Shown: positions 13,333 through 37,718 of the stretch, one piece after another | Layout of the letters: each line of letters starts with the position of its first letter | Numbering within the stretch: the first letter of the stretch is position 1 | Source: Lingula anatina | Lineage: Eukaryota; Brachiopoda; Lingulata; Lingulida; Lingulidae | Direction of reading: 5' to 3' | DNA length: 64,000 nt | NCBI RefSeq assembly: GCF_001039355.2 | Contig: NW_019775956.1 | Location: forward strand, 44,621-108,620 | Made by a program: the position numbers and the translations under genes | The notes under the pieces: model-generated | The model's input: the letters and a program-made list of their open reading frames with translations, nothing else | The model's database searches: none | Told to the model about the DNA's origin: nothing

Positions 13333-14536
13333 TTAATAGTAAGGTGTGTCTATGGAAAGCTTTTCCACATCCTTTAGTAATTCTCGCTCAAAGTTGTACA
13401 AGGATGTATCTATGGGAACAAACTTAATGATGTCCAGTTCTTGTAGTTTGGGCTGCCACCTTGGGTCTTCATGCATAGTTAACATTACCTCTGCTATCCT
13501 GCTTTTTAACTCCTCTGTAATAGAAGCAAAATACAAGACAATACTGATCTCTGTATAAAATTGTGTGTAACTGAAGAATGAAAACACTCACTGGGAATCA
13601 ATAGGACAACATATGACTGTTAAAGTATATACGAGTCCATGGAGCTAAGAAAAAGACTGACACCACATCAGAGGTATTCAGTTACCATACCTGGCAACCT
13701 TGCATTGACCACCATTGGATACACAGACATTGGACCCCAGGTTGTCAAGATGTGAATGGAACTCCGTAGCTCAGGGTTTTTCTTGAGGAAAGCTCGTAAG
13801 CAGTTGGAATCTATAGCTGCCACATCAACCACACGATCCAATACCATGCGAATGGAGTTCAGGTGGGATCCTAAGGGGAGTAATTTATGAATACCATATT
13901 GTTTAAATGTTCCAGCAGTGCATTCAGGAATAGATTTTCTCATCTGTTGTATTCTGTATGTTATATTGGCATTGTGTGTGTGCATGTGTGCATGTGTGCG
14001 TATATATATACACTTCTGGGAACAGCCTTGCCATCTTGTTTGCAAGTTTGCTATTATGATTGTCATAACCTACCGACTCAACCTTTTCCATTTGCCCTGT
14101 TTGAGCTTATCTACGGGGAATTGAAAAAAACGAACACTTTTTCTGGCTTCTTCTGTGACTACGCCCAAAGGCGAAGCAGAAAACCGTGTTGACAGCTGTA
14201 GTCACTGTTGATAAGACTGCCAAAACATCGTGCCATATTTAACATGTCCCCAGGAGTGATGAAATTTTGTGGAATCCCGCAAACTTCAGTTTTAATTTCT
14301 GTGCCCATTAGTGTCTGACATTTTCCAACATGCTTTAATTTGTGCATAATTTCTACTTTCTGTTGTAAATCACACTTAATTTACCTGAACAAAATGTGCT
14401 AGCAAAAAAACTTGTATTTGTGCCCATCTTCTTCAGTTGTGATAATACTATGAAGTTTCCACTAAGTGATTCTGAGTCACTATAGCCTAATCTGCGGCCT
14501 TTCAGGTCATGGAATTCCTTTATACTGGACCTAAAA

Positions 14537-14605
<69 letters not shown>

Positions 14606-14764
14606 TTAGTTTAACATTACAATAGATATCTCATTAGCAGCTCTGTATCTAAAGCCATTATGTAGAATTTTTTTCCAAACTCAGCAATGCTTTGTTGGTG
14701 CATAATAAGTATAAACAACTTCTTACAATTTATATTATCATATTGCAACCTCTACTGAATTACA

Positions 14765-14800
<36 letters not shown>

Positions 14801-15357
14801 ATTTGTAATGCATTATACTAAATCACTAGACAGTGGTGTATCTGATTATCATTAACAATTTATTACTAAATGGTTCTGTATATATTCCATTTGAAAGCAT
14901 ACTTGTTATCAGAATGTATAATGACATCTGAGAAGTAAACTGGTCTGTTTTCTCCCTTGGGATGTACAAATACTGGGGCCACTGGAATATGCTCTATGTA
15001 TTTGTTCTTACGATCTTGAAGACGGAGAAAAGATGGACTGCATATAAATCCTATAACAAAATTAAAAGTTTAGTAATAAACAAACAAACATAATAAATAA
15101 TTCAATTTTTAACTTATTTTATTGACAATATCCTACATATGATCAAATGTGCTAATAATAAGAGACATACCAACATCTGCCTCATCTTTGGTAAAAGGAT
15201 CTGTCCTACTCCGAGGTGGTCCACTCCAGCGAGATTCATAAATTAGATATGCCTCCCTTTCCAGCTTCTCCTCCAGGTATTGCATGATAGTTTCAAACAC
15301 TTCAACAGGGACATTGGGGGACAGGTATGTGATCATTCTCAGGCTTTTTGCTTCCAT
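13333..15357 (-). CDS. PhnD-like phosphonate/phosphate-binding protein, no signal peptide
   Basis: Five coding exons on the minus strand: 15357-15171, 15050-14903, 14530-14385, 13870-13691, 13514-13333. They total 843 nt (280 aa plus stop) and all junctions are in phase. The product reads as a complete type II periplasmic-binding-protein fold of the phosphonate ABC-transporter class (PhnD-like, PF12974). Seen in the sequence: an early FETIMQYLEEKLE helix, KDEADVGFICSPSFLRLQ, VYFSDVIIHSDNKSSIKEF, GRRLGYSDSESLSGNF (about residues 123-138) and SGSHLNSIRMV...VDVAAIDSN (about 160-183). The family ligand pocket normally uses the Ser/Thr and Asp of such loops. Bacterial members are secreted; this one has no leader peptide, and in the spliced 5' sequence a TGA precedes the ATG in frame, so it is probably cytosolic. 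No permease or ATPase gene is nearby. It has introns like its neighbours, so it is not bacterial contamination. Its role in an animal is unknown. Confidence 0.85.
14532..14600. repeat. A(n)(TA)n simple repeat
   Basis: An A tract is followed by a TA dinucleotide tract, immediately upstream on the minus strand of the acceptor for the PhnD-like exon 14385-14530. The minus-strand T run forms its polypyrimidine tract. Confidence 0.9.
14768..14799. repeat. (ATT)n microsatellite
   Basis: A trinucleotide tract lies in an intron of the PhnD-like gene. Similar ATT tracts, differing in length between the two copies, lie just upstream of its start codon near 15.40 and 16.13 kb. Confidence 0.9.
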
Positions 15358-15730
15358 TTTATTTGTCCCTGTTGTTGATACAACTAGATTATTATAATTA
15401 TTATTATTGTTATTATTATTATTATACAGATATGGTGCAAGTATCTTACAAAGGGTAAATGTATCTCAAAGAATTACATGGAAAATTGTACATAAAAGGA
15501 GATAGGCCTATTATTTCTTAAAATCAAAATGCTATGGGCAGATGTTTAATGATTGGGTCTCTAAAGCTGAACCTCTAGCATGTTTGCAAAAAAAAAAAAA
15601 AAAAAAAAAAATATATTTGTTAACATGTAAACCTATTCAAGTCACAGCTTACACTGTTCTTAGACTTAGACCATCAGTTTAAAGGGGTAGCATAAATTCG
15701 GGAGAGGCCTGAGCACTCCAAAGTTAACGT
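14998..15730. repeat. First copy of a 0.73-kb block at the 5' end of the PhnD-like gene
   Basis: This is repeated at 15732-16470 after the n at 15731. It holds the first coding exon (15171-15357) and the 5' part of the second. The copies differ by an (ATT)n length change, an A-tract change and one codon, AGC versus AGA (Ser/Arg), near the N terminus. The first copy is joined to the rest of the gene; the second is joined to the 5' UTR exon. The two together make one gene. Confidence 0.9.
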
Positions 15731-15731
15731 N

Positions 15732-16470
15732 GTATTTGTTCTTACGATCTTGAAGACGGAGAAAAGATGGACTGCATATAAATCCTATAACAAAATTAAA
15801 AGTTTAGTAATAAACAAACAAACATAATAAATAATTCAATTTTTAACTTATTTTATTGACAATATCCTACATATGATCAAATGTGCTAATAATAAGAGAC
15901 ATACCAACATCTGCCTCATCTTTGGTAAAAGGATCTGTCCTACTCCGAGGTGGTCCACTCCAGCGAGATTCATAAATTAGATATGCCTCCCTTTCCAGCT
16001 TCTCCTCCAGGTATTGCATGATAGTTTCAAACACTTCAACAGGGACATTGGGGGACAGGTATGTGATCATTCTCAGTCTTTTTGCTTCCATTTTATTTGT
16101 CCCTGTTGTTGATACAACTAGATTATTATTATTATTATTATTGTTATTATTATTATTATTATTATACAGATATGGTGCAAGTATCCTACAAAGGGTAAAT
16201 GTATCTCAAAGAATTACATGGAAAATTGTACATAAAAGGAGATAGGCCTATTATTTCTTAAAATCAAAATGCTATGGGCAGATGTTTAATGATTGGGTCT
16301 CTAAAGCTGAACCTCTAGCATGTTTGCAAAAAAAAAAAAAAAAAAAGGAAATATATTTGTTAACATGTAAACCTATTCAAGTCACAGCTTACACTGTTCT
16401 TAGACTTAGACCATCAGTTTAAAGGGGTAGCATAAATTCGGGAGAGGCCTGAGCACTCCAAAGTTAACGT
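15732..16470. repeat. Second copy of the 0.73-kb block
   Basis: This is the other haplotype of 14998-15730. It contains only the 5' part of coding exon 2 (15732-15784) and a full copy of coding exon 1 (15905-16091). It should not be annotated as a second gene. Confidence 0.9.
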
Positions 16471-16492
16471 TATTCCATAATTCATACTGTAC

Positions 16493-16640
16493 CTGAACTC
16501 TCGCTTCAGCAATCAAAATATTAACTTGACTAATCCTCCGAGCACCGTGTATAAAGTGTCGCGTGTCCCTGTGGAAAGCAAACTATTATTGCTGTAACCA
16601 CCAGTTACGTTCCTTACTCCTGAGATTCCTCTGTAATATT
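16493..16640 (-). other. Probable 5' UTR exon of the PhnD-like gene
   Basis: On the minus strand the sequence ending GAGAGTTCAG is followed by GTACAG, a usable donor at 16492-16491. The matching acceptor is CAACAG at 16104-16103, 11 nt upstream of the ATG in the second copy. The joined leader contains a TGA in frame with the ATG, so translation should begin at that ATG. The upstream limit is a guess. Confidence 0.45.
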
Positions 16641-17316
16641 ACATCCCTCGATCATGCCTCGATCAGCTGCTCAACACACAATTACTGGTAGTAGCATCGG
16701 AGTCTATTTACGGTCACTTTCAAAGACTGTTTAGGGTGTTACAAAGTAATGAATGATGTACTAATAAAACACGCATGTGATAAACGTTATATCATTTTAT
16801 GGATATTGCAAAGAGATTTCTAATTATTGATAAAATTAGGAGATTCTGCTTTAAGAAAAGTGTACATACAAAAAATGGCATATTTCCCTATCAAATTGTC
16901 TCATTTATGTGACGTTATTTCATTGCCATTTTATTTCTTACATTTATAACATTCTGTACGCTGTATGTGTATACTGTGCATGTTGTTTACTCTTTTGTAA
17001 TTGTACCTTCAATGTTAAGGTTAACACCAAAATATTCCATTACCACCTAACAAAAATACGCATGCGTGCTTTTGCCGGAAATAAATCCCTGGAAGCTAGA
17101 TCATTGATTGAACTTCTGTATGCTCCATTAACATTGATTGGCTTACTTTTAGTGTATGGATGGACACGTATTTCACGTAGGTGTGAATTCTACGTATTTG
17201 GGGACATGTTAATTTTACTTTTAAACTTAGTGTTTTGGATTTTAGTGGTTGGATTGTTTAGTTTTTGAACAGGTCATTTAACTTACTACTACTAGTCTGC
17301 TTCAATGCATTCTACA
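16641..17316. promoter_or_regulatory. Possible bidirectional promoter between the PhnD-like gene and FAM135
   Basis: The PhnD-like 5' exon points left, and a candidate FAM135 first exon ends with CTACAG before GTAAAT at 17317, pointing right. The intervening few hundred bases have no convincing coding sequence. I see no clear TATA box. The head-to-head arrangement is inferred from splice signals only. Confidence 0.3.
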
Positions 17317-17805
17317 GGTAAATACTACGTTTTCTACCAATACCAGTTTTTCTTTAAAGCAGCACAGTGAGAAAGTTAACTGGATCTGTTGCTGTAATAT
17401 ACTGTGAAGTGAATGTTTATAAACGACTTGTGACTCCTTCAATGCTTCATCAGATAAATTGTGACTTTCAAACTTGTGAAAGAGTGTGTAAACTCTGTAA
17501 CATTTATATTACATGGGTGCAGTTAATATTATTAGCTGTTTAGGATTAATGATAGGGTTTACATTTTAACATGTAAACATCTTGGTTAACTTGACTTCAT
17601 GTTAGATGACTCATTTTGTACTATTCATTTTATGCCAGTTAGAATCAAGTGTATGACGGGAATAATATGAGATAGGCCAAAGTCTTGTGACTAAGTGTAA
17701 AGACAAGCTAGATTTCATGAGATTCTGAGAATGGAATCAGAAATGATGGCAGAGGAGTGAGTACTGTTTAAGTGCAATCTGTTGCACAACAGTGCAAATT
17801 CCTCA

Positions 17806-17943
17806 TGCTACAGGTCACTTATAGCTATACTACAGGTCACTTATAGCTAAACTAGAGGTCACTAATTGTAGCTATACTACATTCCACTTATAGCTATACT
17901 TGGGTTCACTTATAGCTACACTGCAGGTCACTTATAGCTAATA
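17806..17943. repeat. Short tandem array built on GGTCACTTATAGCTA
   Basis: About six degenerate units of 20-26 bases carry the shared core TCACTTATAGCTA. The allelic copy at 20526-20641 has one unit fewer, so the array varies in length. Confidence 0.8.
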
Positions 17944-19648
17944 GTAACTCAAGCAAGGTAGTGATTTCTAGAAGGTAGAGATTTCTAAAAGAAGACATGC
18001 TTATATAACAGAGGTGCACAAATACTGAATTATGATTTTAAAGGGGGGGGGGGTAAGAACACATGATGAATGAGGCATCACCATATATAGGAACAGTTGC
18101 AAATTAAGTCTTCCATTTACAATTAAACTGTTATAATTGTTAATGTTTTACAATGAATTATTATAATTATGATAAAAATGCTGATGAGAAGCTATGAATT
18201 CACTTTAAAGTCACTTCAATTTTCTATGGTCATCCTGAACATGGAGATTGTTGTGTTCACTTGATATGTAGCAGCAAAGCAAATAGACTATTTATTTATT
18301 AATTTTTTTTTAGATTCACTTTGGACAAACCGGTGTATCTTTAAAAGAAATTGGGATTGCTTGTCATAAATGCTCAAACTTCTATGGATTGAAAATCTTA
18401 TTTCACAATCAAAACATCAATATTGCTCACTGATTCATTTTTAGAATATTTAGTAAATGACTCTACAAGAAGAAAGAAAAGGAAGAAAATAGAATTCACA
18501 CAAAGTTATGGAGAACTCTAAATCTCAAGGTTTAATCTCTACAATTTTATTGATATACTAGTATATTATATTGAGAGAGGGTTCCATGGTAGCGCTATAA
18601 AATATGGTATATATATATCTTAAGTTAACATCTAAGGTTTACAGTGATATATTAGAAGTTGAAATTTTAAAAGCAGTCATTCTTTCAAAGCCTTGATGTG
18701 CACTTAAACTAGTAGGATTTATGTAAGTAAGTGCTTAGGGATCATTTTACACTGCATGTCTGAACAGTTTCATGTAATCATATTCACTAAAACTATTGAT
18801 ATCATTGTGCTGAAATCCCTTCCTCAGTATTGTTGCCTTTCTCAGAAACCCTTCACTCTCTTCTTTTATAAAAAGAACCTCAATTAAGAACATTTATTGA
18901 TCTTGATATACTGCTCTTGTCATGAATAACATTTATAGAGATCAGTAAGAATTTGGCAAGGTAATTAAAAGATCATATGTTTGATTTGTGGAGATCAGTT
19001 TATTAAAAGTGTGAGCTATGATGGCAGTGCTATTTCTTTGTTAGCTTGGAAGTTTCAGCATATATTTAAGAAGAGACAGAATGTCAACCTTTTACTTTGG
19101 ATCATTATTTAGTCATATGTATAGAAGAGCAAAGATGTATTTTAAGGAATACTGTTCTAGTGCACCTAAAATTTTGCCCTTTAGATTATGGACTGCCGAT
19201 GGAAATAAAACTTACCAATCTTGTACTAGTAATTAGAATACTTTACAAAACATATGATACTAATGTGTTCCAGCTGTGATATAAAGTGCTGTACCATATT
19301 GTTCCATACCATGACAAATGGAGCCCTGTGGTTTCAGTTTATCTGTGTCACATGCTCGAACTTCACTTCACATTGTCTTGCACATGGAGGGCTTTTATCT
19401 AATAATACTGGTGTCTTATTTTACATGTGCTTGACAGGCATCTTGCAGTGTTACAAAGAAGTTTCTTGGTATTTGATTTTGGTGTGGAGTATGACAATTC
19501 TAAGGGTTTATATAAGGGTCCAATCACTATAATAAAGCAGGAATATATGCATAGGTAAGGTTTTGACATCAAATATATGGCTTATATTAACCAACCCTGA
19601 CAGTTTGACCAATAGACTTTTGGATTGAATCATTTTGTCAACCTACAG

Positions 19649-19715
19649 GTATGAACTAAGGCATGGTGGAATTAGTTGCGATGAAGTGGGTGTTGTTCAG
19701 AAGTGTGTTTTTAAA
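19649..19715 (+). other. FAM135: Probable FAM135 5' UTR exon (first haplotype copy)
   Basis: A 67-nt exon-like segment sits between a pyrimidine-rich acceptor (TCAACCTACAG) and a GTAAGT donor. The same segment with the same sites is at 22334-22400 in the other copy. It has no long reading frame. It carries a minimal upstream ORF (ATGAACTAA) and a second ATG whose frame would run into the first coding exon and stop there. Assignment to FAM135 rests on position and strand. Confidence 0.45.
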
Positions 19716-20034
19716 GTAAGTTGACTATGTTTCTTAGGAGTCTATACTGAGCCTTTCTTAAATTTGTGAAAGCCATCAATTAGAAAACTTAGTTTGTTTT
19801 AATTGAAATATTTTTGCCGAAGATGTTTTGATTTACAAAAGTACCATTTTCCTGAAAAGCATGTATGACTATGTACAAAGAGTAACATGAGCAATATTTA
19901 TTACATTCAGTACAGATCTGTACAACTGTGTATGCAGTCCACATCAAAGCAGAATACAAACTAAAACTTACTATGCAGGAGATTACAATCAAAGAAATAA
20001 AACAAGATGCCTTAGAATTAAAAATGGGGACTAA

Positions 20035-20177
20035 GGCTTCATTCACATGCAGTGTCTATTTTCTAAATTCCATTTTCTATTCGTGGTATGTCTTATGATC
20101 ATGGTCTGTGCCCTGAATATCCCGCGGCGTAATTACTGGCAGCGCGAGCCAGTTACTATAAATTACTTTAAGTAACT
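20035..20177. other. Unshared contig tail with a small hairpin
   Basis: This sequence lies between the end of the shared block and the n at 20178 and has no counterpart at 22720 onward. It contains ACTGGC at 20135-20140 and GCCAGT at 20148-20153, an inverted repeat with a GC-rich loop. It may be a haplotype-specific insertion or a misassembled contig end. Confidence 0.5.
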
Positions 20178-20178
20178 N

Positions 20179-22719
20179 TTGTGACTTTCAAACTTGTGAA
20201 AGAGTGTGTAAACTCAGTAACATTTATATTACATGGGTGCAGTTAATATTATTAGCTGTTTAGGATTAATGATAGGGATTACATTTTAACATGTAAACAT
20301 CTTGGTTAACTTGACTTCATGTTAGATGACTCATTTTGTACTATTCATTTTATGCCAGTTAGAATCAAGTGTATGACGGGAATAATATGAGATAGGCCAA
20401 AGTCTTGTTACTAAGTGTAAAGACAAGCTAGATTTCATGAGATTCTGAGAATGGAATCAGAAATGATGGCAGAAGAGTGAGTACTGTTTAAGTGCAATCT
20501 GTTGCACAACAGTGCAAATTCCTCATGCTACAGGTCACTTATAGCTAAACTAGAGGTCACTAATTGTAGCTATACTACATTCCACTTATAGCTATACTTG
20601 GGTTCACTTATAGCTACACTGCAGGTCACTTATAGCTAATAGTAACTCAAGCAAGGTAGTGATTTCTAGAAGGTAGAGATTTCTAAAAGAAGACACGCTT
20701 ATATAACAGAGGTGCACAAATACTGAATTATGATTTTAAAGGGGGGGGGTGAGAACACATGATGAATGAGGCATCACCATATATAGGAACAGTTGCAAAT
20801 TAAGTCATTTACAATTAAACTGTTATAACTGTTAATGTTTTACAATGAATTATTATAATTATGATAAAAATGCTGATGAGAAGCTATGAATTCACTTCAA
20901 AGTCACTTCAATTTTCTATGGTCATCCTGAACATGGAGATTGTTGTGTTCACTTGATATGTAGCAGCAAAGCAAATAGACTATTTATTTATGATTTTTTT
21001 TAGATTCACTTTGGACAAACTGGTGTATCTTAAAAAGAAATTGGGATTGCTTGTCATAAATGTTCAAACTTCTATGGATTGAAAATCTTATTTCACAATC
21101 AAAACATCAATATTGCTCACTGATTCATTTTTAGAATATTTAGTAAATGAATCTACAAGAAGAAAGAAAATGAAGAAAATAGAATTCACACAAAGTTATG
21201 GAGAACTCTAAATCTCAAGGTTTAATCTCTATAATTTTATTGATATACTAGTACATTATATTGAGAGAGGGTTCCATGGTAGCGCTATACAATATGGTAT
21301 ATATATCTTAAGTTAACATCTAAGGTTTACAGTGATATATTAGAAGTTGAAATTTTAAAAGCAGTCATTCTTTCAAAGCCTTGATGTGCACTTAAACTAG
21401 TAGGATTTATGTAAGTAAGTGCTTAGGGATCATTTTACACTGCATGTCTGAACAGTTTCATGTAATCATATTCACTAAAACTATTGATATCATTGTGCTG
21501 AAATCCCTTCCTCAGTATTGTTGCCTTTCTCAGAAACCCTTCACTCTCTTCTTTTATAAAAAGAACCTCCAATTAAGAACATTTATTGATCTTGATATAC
21601 TGCTCTTGTCATGAATAACATTTGTAGAGATCAGTAAGAATTTGGCAAGGTAATTAAAAGATCATATGTTTGATTTGTGGAGATCAGTTTATTAAAAGTG
21701 TGAGCTATGACGGCAGTGCTATTTCTTTGTTAGCTTGGAAGTTTCAGCATATATTTAAGAAGAGACAGAATGTCAACCTTTTACTTTGGATCATTATTTA
21801 GTCATATGTATGGAAGAGCAAAGATGTATTTTAAGGAATACTGTTCTAGTGCACCTAAAATTTTGCCCTTTAGATTATGGACTGCAGATGGAAATAAAAC
21901 TTACCAATCTTGTACTAGTAATTAGAATACTTTACAAAACATATGATACTAATGTTTTCCAGCTGTGATATAAAGTGCTGTACCATATTGTTCCATACCA
22001 TGACAAATGGAGCCCTGTGGTTTCAGTTTATCTGTGTCACATGCTCGAACTTCACTTCACATTGTCTTGCACATGGAGGGCTTTTATCTAATAATACTGG
22101 TGTCTTATTTTACATGTGCTTGACAGACATCTTGCAGTGTTACAAAGAAGTTTCTTGGTATTTGATTTTGGTGTGGAGTATGACAATTCTAAGGGTTTAT
22201 ATAAGGGTCCACTATAATAAAGCAGGAATATATGCATAGGTAAGGTTTTGACATCAAATATATGGCTTATATTAACCAACCCTGACAGTTTGACCAACAG
22301 ACTTTTGGATTGGATCATTTTGTCAACCTACAGGTATGAACTAAGGCATGGTGGAATTAGTTGCGACGAAGTGGGTGTTGTTCAGAAGTGTGTTTTTAAA
22401 GTAAGTTGACTATGTTTCTTAGGAGCCTATACTGAGTCTTTCTTAAATTTGTGAAAGCCATCAATTAGAAAACTTAGTTTGTTTTAATTGAAATATTTTT
22501 GCCGAAGGTGTTTTGATTTACAAAAGTACCATTTTCCCGAAAAGCATGTATGACTATGTACAAAGAGTAACATGAGCAATATTTATTACATTCAGTACAG
22601 ATCTGTACAACTGTGTATGCAGTCCACATCAAAGCAGAATACAAACTAAAACTTACTATGCAGGAGATTACAATCAAAGAAATAAAACAAGATGCCTTAG
22701 AATTAAAAATGGGGACTAA
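20179..22719. repeat. Second copy of the 2.6-kb block upstream of FAM135
   Basis: This is the other haplotype of 17459-20034, beginning right after the n at 20178. It continues into the unique sequence that leads to the first FAM135 coding exon, and includes the second copy of the probable 5' UTR exon (22334-22400). Confidence 0.9.
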
Positions 22720-23745
22720 AGTACTGAACATTTTCGCAAGATGATACCACTGTGTAATCAGGGGAATGGGGCTACTACAGGTGCTCACTTGTGCAAGGTT
22801 AATTACTTAATTTGAATTAAATCGGTGTAGTAAATAAGTGCACCATACTTGTAAAGATTCACTTCTTGCCTGCTCTTCATCTTGTTTAAGTAAGCAGTTA
22901 AAGAAGTGCACAAGTCAAAATAAAGTTTATGGTATATTAATATGATTCCTTATTTTCATGTCATTTGATATAGCTTTATCATTATGTAGCAATAAAACAT
23001 TCCATAAGGGGTTTCTTAAGGTTTTTTCATGCAGCATGCATCTAGTTTGTATCTCTGAACTGAACTGAATGGCCAAAACTCGAAGCTCATTAATTTTGAT
23101 TGCATATGAGTTGATTGGTAAATAGCATGTTGTTCATACAATAAGACTCTTGATTTGTTAGTCATGGGCAGCACCTGGGATCAGTAAGTTTATTGCAATC
23201 AAGACATAGTTGCTTTGGATCCTGTCCCTGTTCAAAACCTAGTGCAGAACTAATTGAATCAGGCCTGATGTGACTCTGGTCTGATGGTGATTAAAAAGAT
23301 GATTTAGTATATGTGGGAACCTAATGTGAATAATAAATGTGAAAATTGAAATAATAAATGTGAAAAATGGAGATAGATATGTTTGTCAAGCAAAGCACAT
23401 GGGGTGAAACCTTTGTTAGTAAAGGTCTTCGGTAAGATAAGATGACAATTTGCTTCATACATCCTGAAGTGAAAATCTATGCCCTTTATCTCTTTCATAA
23501 TAAGGAGGGCTAGTTGCTCAAGTTTCATAAATGCCATTAAGTGATGTGAATTCATCATTGATGGTATCAAGTGTTCAGATGCAGACAGTCTGTCAGTGTG
23601 CAGGAATAGTTATATATTTTATGGGCACATCTTTAAAGCTGCTCAATAATTCTGATCCCTGTTAATCACCGTGGCTTGCTTTTGCATTTATATATCATAA
23701 TTGATAAACTGTTCAAAATTTTCATCCATTTCAGGCTGACAGAAT

Positions 23746-37718
<13,973 letters not shown>

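Larger units (their letters stand above)
17459..20034. repeat. First copy of a 2.6-kb block upstream of FAM135
   Basis: This is repeated at 20179-22719 and is non-coding except for one probable 5' UTR exon. It differs from the second copy by scattered substitutions and small indels, and has one more unit in a tandem array near 17.81 kb. After 20034 the first copy continues into 143 bases (20035-20177) that the second copy lacks. Confidence 0.9.

Noticed and set aside
14159-14347. Minus-strand open frame of 62 codons in a PhnD-like intron (contains CGIPQNFITPGDML).
   Set aside because: It does not fit the phases of the flanking exons, which join directly; no family recognised. It might be a relic of a mobile element.
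16909-17268. Plus-strand 119-codon frame near the FAM135 upstream region.
   Set aside because: Hydrophobic, low-complexity translation of AT-rich DNA with no recognisable domain; probably chance.
19254-22239. Open frames repeated in both 2.6-kb copies (about 60-98 codons).
   Set aside because: Their repetition reflects the haplotype duplication, not coding conservation; stop positions and frames differ between copies.
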